Assembly (NCBI GenBank): GCA_015256945.1
Contig: JABZLB010000037.1
Span: 1 to 21,075 of the forward strand
Direction of reading: 5' to 3'
DNA from: Prevotellaceae bacterium
Lineage (GTDB): Bacteria; Bacteroidota; Bacteroidia; Bacteroidales; Bacteroidaceae
Length of the DNA stretch: 21,075 nucleotides
The translations under genes and the position numbers were made by a program. Shown piece by piece: positions 14,580 to 21,075 of this stretch. Below the pieces are notes generated by a model. It saw only the letters and a program-made list of their open reading frames with translations, was not told the origin of the DNA and searched no databases. Every line of letters begins with the position of its first letter. Within the stretch, counting starts at the first letter, position 1.

Positions 14580-15785
14580 ATGATAGATTATTTATCGCTA
14601 AAAAAAATTACAGCACAGCACGCCGACGAAATAAAGGCCGCAGCTAATCGCGTAATAGACAGCGGCTGGTACCTCAAAGGTGACGCCACCAAGGGCTTTG
14701 AGGCACAATATGCCAGCTATATTGGTACCCGTTTCTGCGTAGGATGTGGAAACGGACTTGATGCCCTGACTTTGATTTTTCGTGCTTATCTCGAAATGGG
14801 TATATTGCATTTTGGCGATGAAATTATAGTGCCTGCCAATGCTTACATCGCTTCAATACTGTCAATTACAGAAAACAGACTTACCCCTGTGCTTGTAGAG
14901 CCACAGCCTGAAAACTTGGAAATAAACGACAAACTGATTGAACGGGTTATAACGCCTCGTACAAAGGCTATACTTTTAGTGCACATGTACGGCCGTTGTG
15001 CTATGACGTCGCAAATCTCTGACCTCTGTAAACAACATCATTTGTTGTTGATTGAGGATAATGCACAATCGGTAGGGTGTTTGTGGAACGATGCACATTT
15101 ATCGTCTTCTTTACACCATGAAGATAAACTTATAAAAGCACCGAATAACCATAGAGGCGTAACAAGTCATCGAACTGGGGCTTTAGGCGACGCGTCTGCC
15201 CACTCTTTTTATCCGGGCAAGAACCTTGGGGCGTTGGGTGACGCAGGTGCAGTAACAACCAATAACCCGGAACTGGCCGACTTTGTAAGAGCTTTGGGCA
15301 ATTACGGCTCTGGTAAAAAGTATGTCTTCCCGTATAAAGGACGAAACAGTCGTATCGATGAGCTTCAGGCAGCAGTGCTTTCTGTAAAGCTGAAATACGT
15401 AGATAGTGAAAATGCCCGTCGCAGAAACATAGCTTCTTACTATTATTCTCAGCTCGATATGGCAGGGCTGTCGCTCCCGGGAAAGGACGTATGGCGTAAA
15501 TCAGGACATAATGATCTGTCATGCAATTACCACATTTTCCCTGTCCTTTGCGCTCGTCGCGACGAGCTTCAGCAGGCTCTTGCCGACAAGGGTATAGGCA
15601 CAATGATTCATTATCCCATCCCCCCTCACCGGCAGGCATGTTATAAAGAGTGGACCGATATGTCATTACCCGTTACCGAACGTATCCATCGCGAAGAACT
15701 TAGCCTGCCTTGTAACCAGACAATGACTGATGAAGAGGTTTGTCAGGTTGTTGAGGAGGTGCAGCACTTTATGTGGCATCAGTGA
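14580..15785 (+). CDS. PLP-dependent sugar aminotransferase (FdtB/QdtB type, DegT/DnrJ/EryC1/StrS family)
   Basis: Aminotransferase converting the dTDP-3-keto-6-deoxyhexose made by the upstream isomerase to the 3-amino sugar, with glutamate as the usual donor. From the ATG at 14580 it has 401 aa; an in-frame ATG at 14553 is less likely because family members begin IDYLSLKK. Features are SGWYLKGDATKGFEAQYA (28-45), GCGNGLDAL (55-63), the PLP-contacting Asp160 in IEDNAQS, and the Schiff-base lysine Lys214 in SFYPGKNLGALGDAGA. NYGSGKKYVF, GRNSRIDELQAA and YHIFPV follow. An extra stretch of about 25 residues (about 172-197, rich in H, S and N) lies between the CLWND block and RTGALGDA, where relatives usually have a short loop. 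The gene is convergent with the HhH-barrel gene, 30 bp away. Confidence 0.93.
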   Translation: MIDYLSLKKITAQHADEIKAAANRVIDSGWYLKGDATKGFEAQYASYIGTRFCVGCGNGLDALTLIFRAYLEMGILHFGDEIIVPANAYIASILSITENRLTPVLVEPQPENLEINDKLIERVITPRTKAILLVHMYGRCAMTSQISDLCKQHHLLLIEDNAQSVGCLWNDAHLSSSLHHEDKLIKAPNNHRGVTSHRTGALGDASAHSFYPGKNLGALGDAGAVTTNNPELADFVRALGNYGSGKKYVFPYKGRNSRIDELQAAVLSVKLKYVDSENARRRNIASYYYSQLDMAGLSLPGKDVWRKSGHNDLSCNYHIFPVLCARRDELQQALADKGIGTMIHYPIPPHRQACYKEWTDMSLPVTERIHREELSLPCNQTMTDEEVCQVVEEVQHFMWHQ

Positions 15786-15815
15786 ACAATAATGCTTTAA
15801 TTTCTGCGACTTTGT

Positions 15816-17813
15816 TTATAATTTTACGCGCAATTGTACCTCAAGGTCAGTTATCGAGCTACCGTTTATCCGTTGCAAACCGCTACCAATTACTTGTCGG
15901 TCAAAGTATTTGGTCATACCAATCTTACCTGTTAACATCAGATGGCTTGTGAAATCAACGCGCGTATTCAATGCCATTCGTATACCTTTACCATAGAAGC
16001 AGGGGAACGACAAATTGTAAAGTACACCCCGTTCATACGTATATAGTCTGCTGTTATAGTCGTCAGTATGAAAATATCCTATGGTAAGATTCGTTCTTAA
16101 GCGTTTATAGTTATAGCCTGCATTTTCAGTAAGCATTATCCCGAAACTGTTTTGGGTAAACCGGCATAATGCCATGTCGGCCTGTGTTTGTAAGTTCCAT
16201 CCGTTGTTGTTGTAAGTAGCGGCAGCCCGTATGCGCTGTTCGGTGTATGGAACAGTACCTTTTTTACCTGTAATATCCCTTTTCCTTGTCCTTATCCTGT
16301 ACCTGATGGCCCAGCCCCACTGATTCTTTTGCCATGACAGCTGTGCCATATTGTCCCAGCTTCCTGACGATTCCGATATACGATATTTAGGCCACGCGAA
16401 CCATGCGTAATCGGTATAGAACAACAATTGTGTCCAACGGCCGATAGTTAAGTTGCCTCCAATGTATATGCCACTTTCGTTTTGTGCCGCCCCTCCTTCG
16501 GCAAAGGTCTGGCTGAACAGTGAGTAATATTGGTAAGGATAATAGCGTTGCAGGGCTATCAGCGTTAGTATGGGGGTTAGTTGATAGCTTAGTGTATTGA
16601 TGGTTGCTATATGCTTACAGTTTCCTGTTGCCGTCTCGCCCGATATATTTAGTCGTCCATTCAGGTAGCCATAATCAATACTTGCGTTCCAAAATTGCGA
16701 TCCTCGCGGGTACCAGCGGCGGTAAAGCTGTGTTGTTGTGGGCTGAAGTTCACGGTTGAAAGCTGTGTAGAACCCCGTTATGCCCACATGCCACCCATTC
16801 TTAAAAAAGGTAATGTTGGTACCGAAAAGGCTTTGTGAGGTATTTCGGCGTCGCTCCATTTCGCTCTTCGTACGGTGGTAGCCTGTTCGGAGCAGTGTGG
16901 CAACGGTTGAAGAATTACGGTTTAGTGTGGCGTCTATGGTACGCCATGAGACAAAAGGTGTAACAGAAAGAACGCCAGACAATTTAAAAGTGGCTGCTAT
17001 ACCTTGTAAATAATTAGCCTCTGAGCGGCTGCCGTGTGGTGTAATATTGTTAATTGAACGTCCCATTGTAGCGAGAGTATTGATTTTCCCCAGCCCAAAC
17101 GAGTTGTTCATCACAAGTCCAAGTCCGAACTTTAGCCTGTAACGGCCCGCCACCATGCGCTTTACACATCCCCATTTCTGCAACATCAGGTAGAACGAAT
17201 AGAAGTCATAGCCCATACTATTCTGCCCTGCAAAGAACGGTTCGCCGGCATCTTGTGATGCAACAAGGCCCAGTTTTACGTGCTGTCCCGATGTAAAAGT
17301 ATAGCGCATCCAGTGCTTATACTTATAGCCCAAGTACCCGTTTTCATCGCCCCGGCGGTTATAAAACGGTACCTTAAGGGTGGCCAGGAGTTCGTGTCGC
17401 CCGTATTTGATGAGGTTTTTCAGCGACGGAAGCGTATCCTTTACAACCTCGGGATAGATGGTTGCAAAGTGAGAGAGCAGGTCAATGGTGCTTTTTTCCA
17501 TTGACCTGATCATGTAAAGTTCAACCATCGTTTCAATACGGCCGTGACGATCACGATATTCTATAAAGTCCATTACCTGCTGGGCCGACAGAAAAGGCAG
17601 CTGCAACAGCTCGTCACGTGTGCAGCGGTTAAGGTCAATCTTGTGGTTTTCCAGTTCGCTCAACTCTTCATAGGTCATCTCCAAACGGCCTGATTCGGCA
17701 TCGTCAGTGTTGGTCATCGTTTCCAACCATTCTTCCCACGATCGGTCGTTCTGTGCATAAGTATGTATTGTTGCCATGCAGAGAAAGAGCAAAGTTAGCA
17801 GCAGGTATCTCAT
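15816..17813 (-). CDS. Exported helix-hairpin-helix / putative outer-membrane barrel protein
   Basis: A 665-aa protein of unknown function from a family common in Bacteroidetes. The N-terminus MRYLLLTLLFLCMATIHTYA is a signal peptide, with likely cleavage after Ala20. Residues about 57-105 form a ComEA/PulK-like helix-hairpin-helix unit (KIDLNRCTRDELLQLPFLS then QVMDFIEYRDRHGRI). From about 140 onward, alternating polar/hydrophobic strands rich in Tyr, Trp, Gly and Asn suggest a 20-plus-strand outer-membrane beta-barrel ending in VQLRVKL. A TTG 27 bp upstream is in frame, but it overlaps the -7 element (17838-17845), so the ATG at 17813 is preferred. HhH units bind DNA or, in secretion pseudopilins, protein; which applies here is unknown. 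topB is divergent. Confidence 0.82.
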   Translation of the reverse strand: MRYLLLTLLFLCMATIHTYAQNDRSWEEWLETMTNTDDAESGRLEMTYEELSELENHKIDLNRCTRDELLQLPFLSAQQVMDFIEYRDRHGRIETMVELYMIRSMEKSTIDLLSHFATIYPEVVKDTLPSLKNLIKYGRHELLATLKVPFYNRRGDENGYLGYKYKHWMRYTFTSGQHVKLGLVASQDAGEPFFAGQNSMGYDFYSFYLMLQKWGCVKRMVAGRYRLKFGLGLVMNNSFGLGKINTLATMGRSINNITPHGSRSEANYLQGIAATFKLSGVLSVTPFVSWRTIDATLNRNSSTVATLLRTGYHRTKSEMERRRNTSQSLFGTNITFFKNGWHVGITGFYTAFNRELQPTTTQLYRRWYPRGSQFWNASIDYGYLNGRLNISGETATGNCKHIATINTLSYQLTPILTLIALQRYYPYQYYSLFSQTFAEGGAAQNESGIYIGGNLTIGRWTQLLFYTDYAWFAWPKYRISESSGSWDNMAQLSWQKNQWGWAIRYRIRTRKRDITGKKGTVPYTEQRIRAAATYNNNGWNLQTQADMALCRFTQNSFGIMLTENAGYNYKRLRTNLTIGYFHTDDYNSRLYTYERGVLYNLSFPCFYGKGIRMALNTRVDFTSHLMLTGKIGMTKYFDRQVIGSGLQRINGSSITDLEVQLRVKL

Positions 17814-17837
17814 AATATAAAGTAAAGATAGGTGGAG

Positions 17838-17868
17838 CAAATATAAAACGAAAAAAGTAAACGTCCAA
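17838..17868 (-). promoter_or_regulatory. Promoter of the HhH-barrel gene (-33 and -7)
   Basis: On the minus strand CTTGG (TTG core at 17866-17868) is followed after about 20 bp by TATATTTG (17838-17845), matching TAnnTTTG. It sits 24 bp before the ATG at 17813 and back to back with the topB promoter element. Confidence 0.6.
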
Positions 17869-17889
17869 GTATATACATGATTTTTTTGT

Positions 17890-17897
17890 TACCTTTG
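17890..17897 (+). promoter_or_regulatory. Bacteroidetes -7 promoter element for topB
   Basis: TACCTTTG (TAnnTTTG) ends 26 bp before the topB ATG at 17924, in the 110-bp divergent region shared with the HhH-barrel gene. No obvious -33 element is visible. Confidence 0.6.
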
Positions 17898-17923
17898 CAG
17901 CTTAGGACAATATATATACAGAG

Positions 17924-20125
17924 ATGATTGTTTGCATAGCAGAGAAACCAAGCGTAGCCCGTGATATTGCACGTATATTAGGTGCCACCACATCAAGGGA
18001 CGGGTACATGGAAGGCAACGGTTATCAGGTAACATGGACCTTTGGACACCTGTGCGAACTGAAAGAACCTAACGACTATCAGCCCAACTGGCACTACTGG
18101 ACACTGGCTGCACTGCCTATGGTTCCGTCACGTTTTGGTATCAAGCTCATCCCTGACCAGGGCATAGAAAAGCAGTTTAACGTCATCTCAAAACTATATG
18201 CCGGTGCCGACGAAATTATAAACTGTGGTGATGCAGGGCAGGAAGGCGAGCTTATTCAACGCTGGGTAATGCAGATGGCTCATGTAAAATGCCCCGTTAA
18301 ACGCCTGTGGATATCGTCGATGACGGATGAAGCCATCACAGAAGGCTTCCAAAAGCTGAAATCTCAAGATAATTATGAGAGCCTGTATCTTGCAGGATTG
18401 TGTCGCGCTATCGGCGACTGGCTCCTGGGCATGAATGCTACACGTCTCTATACGCTGATGTACGGGCGTAACCGTCAGGTACTTTCCATCGGACGTGTAC
18501 AAACACCAACGCTTGCCCTGATTGTACAACGGCAGAAAGAAATTGACAATTTCAACCCCGAACCATATTGGGTTCTCTCTACTATTTACCGCAATACGCT
18601 TTTCACGGCCACCGCAGGCAAGTTTAGTTCGGAGGATAAAGGACGTCAGGCTTTTGCGTTAATCGAAGGACGCCCTTTCACGGTGAAGAGTGTTGAAAAG
18701 AAGCAAGGTAAAGAAGCTCCGCGCCAATTATACGATCTTACCTCGCTGCAGGTCGACTGCAATCGCAAGTTCGGCTTTTCGGCCGAGCTTACATTGAACC
18801 TTATTCAGGGCCTTTATGAAAAGAAACTAACCACTTATCCACGTGTTGATACACAATATTTGTCAGACGATATTTATCCTAAATGTCCGTCAATACTTAA
18901 TGGTGTAAGCCAAACCAAACTGGCAGGGCAGAAGCCTTATCTCGAAATCATCAGACAATTGGCTGCCATAAGTCCGAAGTTACCAAAGTCAAAGCGTGTG
19001 TTCGACACCTCAAAGGTAACCGATCACCATGCTATAATACCTACGGGACAAACCCCATCGGGCCTGACAGACAATGAACAACATGTTTACGATTTGATTG
19101 CACGCCGCTTCATAGCTGCCTTTTATCCCGACTGTAAGTTTGCTACAACAACGGTTATTGGCGTGGTAAAAGAGGACGAAACGGCTGATGAGCCAGGCAA
19201 AGAGCACGAGGATAAAGGCATCGAATTTAAGGCAACGGGCAAGGAAATCATTGATGCGGGCTGGCGAATAGTATTTACAAAGGCCGAACAAAGCGAAGAT
19301 GACCATTCCGACAATGCCGATAACCCCACGGCAACACAGCATCAGCAGGATAGCGAAGAAGCTGTATTGCCGTCCTTTATGCGTGGCGAATCGGGCCCGC
19401 ACAAGCCTACACTAACCGAAAAACAGACGCAGCCCCCCAAGTATTATACTGAGGCTTCGTTGCTACGGGCTATGGAAACAGCGGGCAAACTGGTTGATAA
19501 CGACGAGCTTCGCGCTGCTATGAAAGAGAATGGCATAGGTCGTCCGTCATCGCGGGCGGGCATTATCGAGACACTTTTCAAGCGTCATTACATCCGTCGG
19601 CAGCGTAAAAACTTGGTGGCAACGCCTACGGGTATTCAGCTTATTGATACCATTCATGAAAAATTATTGACCAGTGTAGAACTGACAGGCATCTGGGAGA
19701 AGAAGCTGCGCGATATAGAGCACCACCGTTATCAGCCTGCACAGTTTATAGAAGAGCTTAAACAACAGGTAAACGAAATTGTAACCGATGTGATGCACGA
19801 CAATAGTAACCGCACTATTGAAGGCATTACGCCTGATGAACCTCCTGTAAAGCCCAAGTCGCCGGCGGGTACAGCCACTGTAAAGACAACGGGGAAGACA
19901 AAGCCACGATGTGCTTCTGCAAAGAAGAAAACAAAACCTACTACTGCAAATATTGCAGCAACCGCAAATACTTCAGGACCTCACGAAGGCGATATTTGCC
20001 CGAAGTGTGGACAGGGACATGTAATAAAGGGAAAAACGGCCTATGGTTGTTCGCGCTGGCATGAGGGCTGCGATTATCGATTTTCTTTTGTATCATCTGA
20101 AACAACCAGTAAAACTCAAGGGTAG
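17924..20125 (+). CDS. topB: DNA topoisomerase III TopB
   Basis: Type IA topoisomerase that decatenates and relaxes negatively supercoiled DNA through a single-strand break. The 733 aa include an N-terminal Toprim domain (IAEKPSVARDIA, residues 5-16, with Glu7). The central domains carry the active-site Tyr305 in TTYPRVDTQYL, then SKVTDHHAIIPT and KENGIGRPSSRAGIIETL. The C-terminus has a basic Lys/Thr-rich linker (about 640-685) and one zinc-ribbon-like unit (ICPKCGQGHVIKG then YGCSRWHEGCDY). The Toprim acidic motif reads DAGQEGE (103-109), so the second Asp of the usual DxDxE is Gly105. An acidic low-complexity insertion lies near 455-485 (SEDDHSDNADNPTATQHQQDSEE). It is divergent from the HhH-barrel gene with its own promoter element. 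Confidence 0.95.
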   Translation: MIVCIAEKPSVARDIARILGATTSRDGYMEGNGYQVTWTFGHLCELKEPNDYQPNWHYWTLAALPMVPSRFGIKLIPDQGIEKQFNVISKLYAGADEIINCGDAGQEGELIQRWVMQMAHVKCPVKRLWISSMTDEAITEGFQKLKSQDNYESLYLAGLCRAIGDWLLGMNATRLYTLMYGRNRQVLSIGRVQTPTLALIVQRQKEIDNFNPEPYWVLSTIYRNTLFTATAGKFSSEDKGRQAFALIEGRPFTVKSVEKKQGKEAPRQLYDLTSLQVDCNRKFGFSAELTLNLIQGLYEKKLTTYPRVDTQYLSDDIYPKCPSILNGVSQTKLAGQKPYLEIIRQLAAISPKLPKSKRVFDTSKVTDHHAIIPTGQTPSGLTDNEQHVYDLIARRFIAAFYPDCKFATTTVIGVVKEDETADEPGKEHEDKGIEFKATGKEIIDAGWRIVFTKAEQSEDDHSDNADNPTATQHQQDSEEAVLPSFMRGESGPHKPTLTEKQTQPPKYYTEASLLRAMETAGKLVDNDELRAAMKENGIGRPSSRAGIIETLFKRHYIRRQRKNLVATPTGIQLIDTIHEKLLTSVELTGIWEKKLRDIEHHRYQPAQFIEELKQQVNEIVTDVMHDNSNRTIEGITPDEPPVKPKSPAGTATVKTTGKTKPRCASAKKKTKPTTANIAATANTSGPHEGDICPKCGQGHVIKGKTAYGCSRWHEGCDYRFSFVSSETTSKTQG

Positions 20126-20176
20126 ATGTAGAGTATGAACCAACAAGCATAAGTTGGAGTAATAAATGATTTGTGC

Positions 20177-20204
20177 TTGAGATTGCTTCTCAATATGATT
20201 TTTT
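20177..20204 (+). terminator. Possible weak terminator after topB
   Basis: TTGAGA (20177-20182) pairs with TCTCAA (20188-20193) around a 5-nt loop, followed after five bases by six T (20199-20204). The stem is short and the T-run is not adjacent, so this is tentative. Confidence 0.35.
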
Positions 20205-20309
20205 CATTTCTTTATTGGATGTTGAAAGGTGATGTTTTTTTTGTTTGACATTTACTTCTTAAATGTTCCAATAGGCTATTAATCTAAAATATTGAGTCGT
20301 ATGTATATG

Positions 20310-20325
20310 CCTTATAATTATAAGG
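20310..20325. repeat. 16-bp perfect palindrome
   Basis: CCTTATAATTATAAGG is identical to its own reverse complement. It lies about 150 bp upstream of the protease -7 element and could be a dimeric-regulator site. AT-rich DNA produces such palindromes by chance fairly often. Confidence 0.45.
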
Positions 20326-20477
20326 TAGAGACTATTACCACAGATAATAGGCTTTAACTTGGTGACTATTGTGGTTGATAAAAGACATTTTATATTCTTA
20401 AATGTAATTGTATTTTGTAGTTAAATCATCCAACTTAACTTTAGGACAAATAAATCTATTTTTTACAAAAGATTAAG

Positions 20478-20485
20478 TAATTTTG
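20478..20485 (+). promoter_or_regulatory. Bacteroidetes -7 promoter element for the C10 protease gene
   Basis: TAATTTTG matches TAnnTTTG and lies 60 bp before the ATG at 20546, giving a leader of about 55 nt, longer than for the other genes here. No clear -33 TTTG is visible. Confidence 0.55.
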
Positions 20486-20545
20486 CAATCGGTCTACCTT
20501 ATTAGTGAAAATAAAGAGTTAATTCATTAGGCCTGAATATTAAAA

Positions 20546-21075
20546 ATGAAACCGAATTACATTCTTAAAATGTCGTTAGTTGCCGTATACTGCGCAGCAA
20601 CTTCTTTCGTGTGGGGAGAACCTGTAGACAAAAATACAGCCCAAGTGATAGCATCGAAGTATCTTGCAAATCCCGAATTACGGGCAACGACGCCCCCTAC
20701 ACGTGCAACGGGAGCAAGTAAGCAACCTGCTTATTATCTCTTTACAAACGCCAACGAGAAGCGATTTGTTATTATTTCGGGCGAAAGTCAATTGAACGAG
20801 TTGGTGGGTTATGGAACGATGAGCGCAGCTAACGCCAAGAATTCCATTCCCGAAGAATTTAAAGCCATGCTTCAACGTTATGAAAGCGTGGTATCAGCTG
20901 TACGTGCAAAAAAGGCCCAAATACCCACAGTGAAGCTTCCTCAAAAACGTGAAGTATTGCCGTTACTTACCTGTCATTGGGAGCAAAATTATCCCTTTAA
21001 CCTGTATACCCCTGCTCCCGATGGGGTAAATACGCCTACTGGATGCGTTGCCACTGCTACTGCACAGCTGATGTA
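20546..21075 (+). CDS. C10 family cysteine protease (streptopain/interpain type), 3' partial
   Basis: Secreted papain-fold protease precursor, cut by the window end after 176 codons. The N-terminus, MKPNYILKMSLVAVYCAATSFVWG, is a signal peptide. Residues about 25-140 form a prodomain of the SpeB/Spi inhibitor type (KNTAQVIASKYL, AYYLFTNANEKRFVIISGESQLNELVGYG). The mature enzyme appears to start near 145 with LLTCHWEQNYPFNLYTP, and the catalytic-site motif TGCVATATAQLM carries the nucleophile Cys167. This matches the C10 family of streptococcal SpeB, Prevotella intermedia interpain A and Porphyromonas PrtT. Such enzymes mature by removing the prodomain and cleave host proteins. The catalytic His and any C-terminal sorting domain lie beyond the window. 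ATG 20546 fits the promoter; an internal Met9 is an alternative. Confidence 0.9.
   Translation, partial: MKPNYILKMSLVAVYCAATSFVWGEPVDKNTAQVIASKYLANPELRATTPPTRATGASKQPAYYLFTNANEKRFVIISGESQLNELVGYGTMSAANAKNSIPEEFKAMLQRYESVVSAVRAKKAQIPTVKLPQKREVLPLLTCHWEQNYPFNLYTPAPDGVNTPTGCVATATAQLM

Larger units (their letters stand above)
20126..20545. other. AT-rich spacer between topB and the C10 protease gene
   Basis: I find no coding region in these 420 bp. They hold a possible weak hairpin terminator of topB (20177-20204), a 16-bp perfect palindrome (20310-20325), a small hairpin CTATTA/TAATAG just after it, and the -7 element of the protease gene (20478-20485). Confidence 0.6.

Noticed and set aside
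15130..15666. Open frame of 178 codons on the minus strand inside the aminotransferase gene
   Set aside because: It lies wholly antisense to a well-supported gene, has no family resemblance, and its Arg/Cys/His-rich composition is typical of an antisense shadow.
17838..17840. TTG start for the HhH-barrel protein
   Set aside because: It falls in the -7 promoter element and would put nine residues before an otherwise typical signal peptide; ATG 17813 fits better.
1..21075. Search for CRISPR arrays, tRNA or rRNA genes, insertion sequences and toxin-antitoxin pairs
   Set aside because: I saw no regularly spaced repeats, no cloverleaf or rRNA-like sequence, no transposase-like protein and no recognisable toxin or antitoxin.

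Overview
The window reads as chromosomal DNA of a Bacteroidales bacterium, most likely Prevotella or a close relative. The grounds are moderately AT-rich coding DNA, almost no Shine-Dalgarno sequences, repeated TAnnTTTG promoter -7 elements (the Bacteroidetes primary-sigma signature), and protein types common in this order: MtaB, a cytidylate-kinase-like protein beside a MATE pump, an HhH/outer-membrane protein, and a C10 (streptopain/interpain) protease. The genus is inferred from these families and not proven. I see no rRNA, tRNA, CRISPR array, insertion sequence or prophage.

Layout. Positions 2-1504 hold the end of dnaB (5' end outside the window), closed by a strong hairpin terminator. 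About 940 bp without a large gene follow; they contain a 57-residue lipoprotein gene on the minus strand (2000-2173) with its own promoter element and terminator. Next come mtaB (tRNA methylthiotransferase) and a family 2 glycosyltransferase, both plus. They converge on a minus-strand block of trmB (tRNA m7G46 methyltransferase) and xseA-xseB (exonuclease VII). Divergent from xseA lies a MATE transporter gene overlapping a cytidylate-kinase-like gene, then a YfcE-type phosphodiesterase and a doubtful small membrane protein.

Positions 10371-15785 form a plus-strand sugar-nucleotide cluster. It contains rfbB/rmlB (dTDP-glucose 4,6-dehydratase), a 110-residue protein resembling sigma-70 region 4, purT, a FdtA/QdtA-type 3,4-ketoisomerase, a FemAB/GNAT-like acyltransferase and a FdtB/QdtB-type PLP aminotransferase. 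Together the sugar enzymes could convert dTDP-glucose to a dTDP-3-(acyl)amino-3,6-dideoxyhexose for a surface glycan. The other dTDP-sugar genes (rmlA, rmlC, rmlD) and a dedicated transferase are not in the window.

On the minus strand, 15816-17813 encodes an exported protein with an N-terminal helix-hairpin-helix domain and a probable beta-barrel. Divergent from it is topB (topoisomerase III). After 420 bp of AT-rich spacer the window ends inside a C10 cysteine protease gene, nine residues past its catalytic cysteine.

Most of the window is ordinary housekeeping. The points most worth a second look are the stand-alone sigma-region-4-like protein inside the sugar cluster, the HhH-barrel protein, and the acyltransferase placed between the isomerase and aminotransferase genes. 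The G7 tract just before the catalytic histidines of the isomerase and the orphan lipoprotein gene also merit checking.
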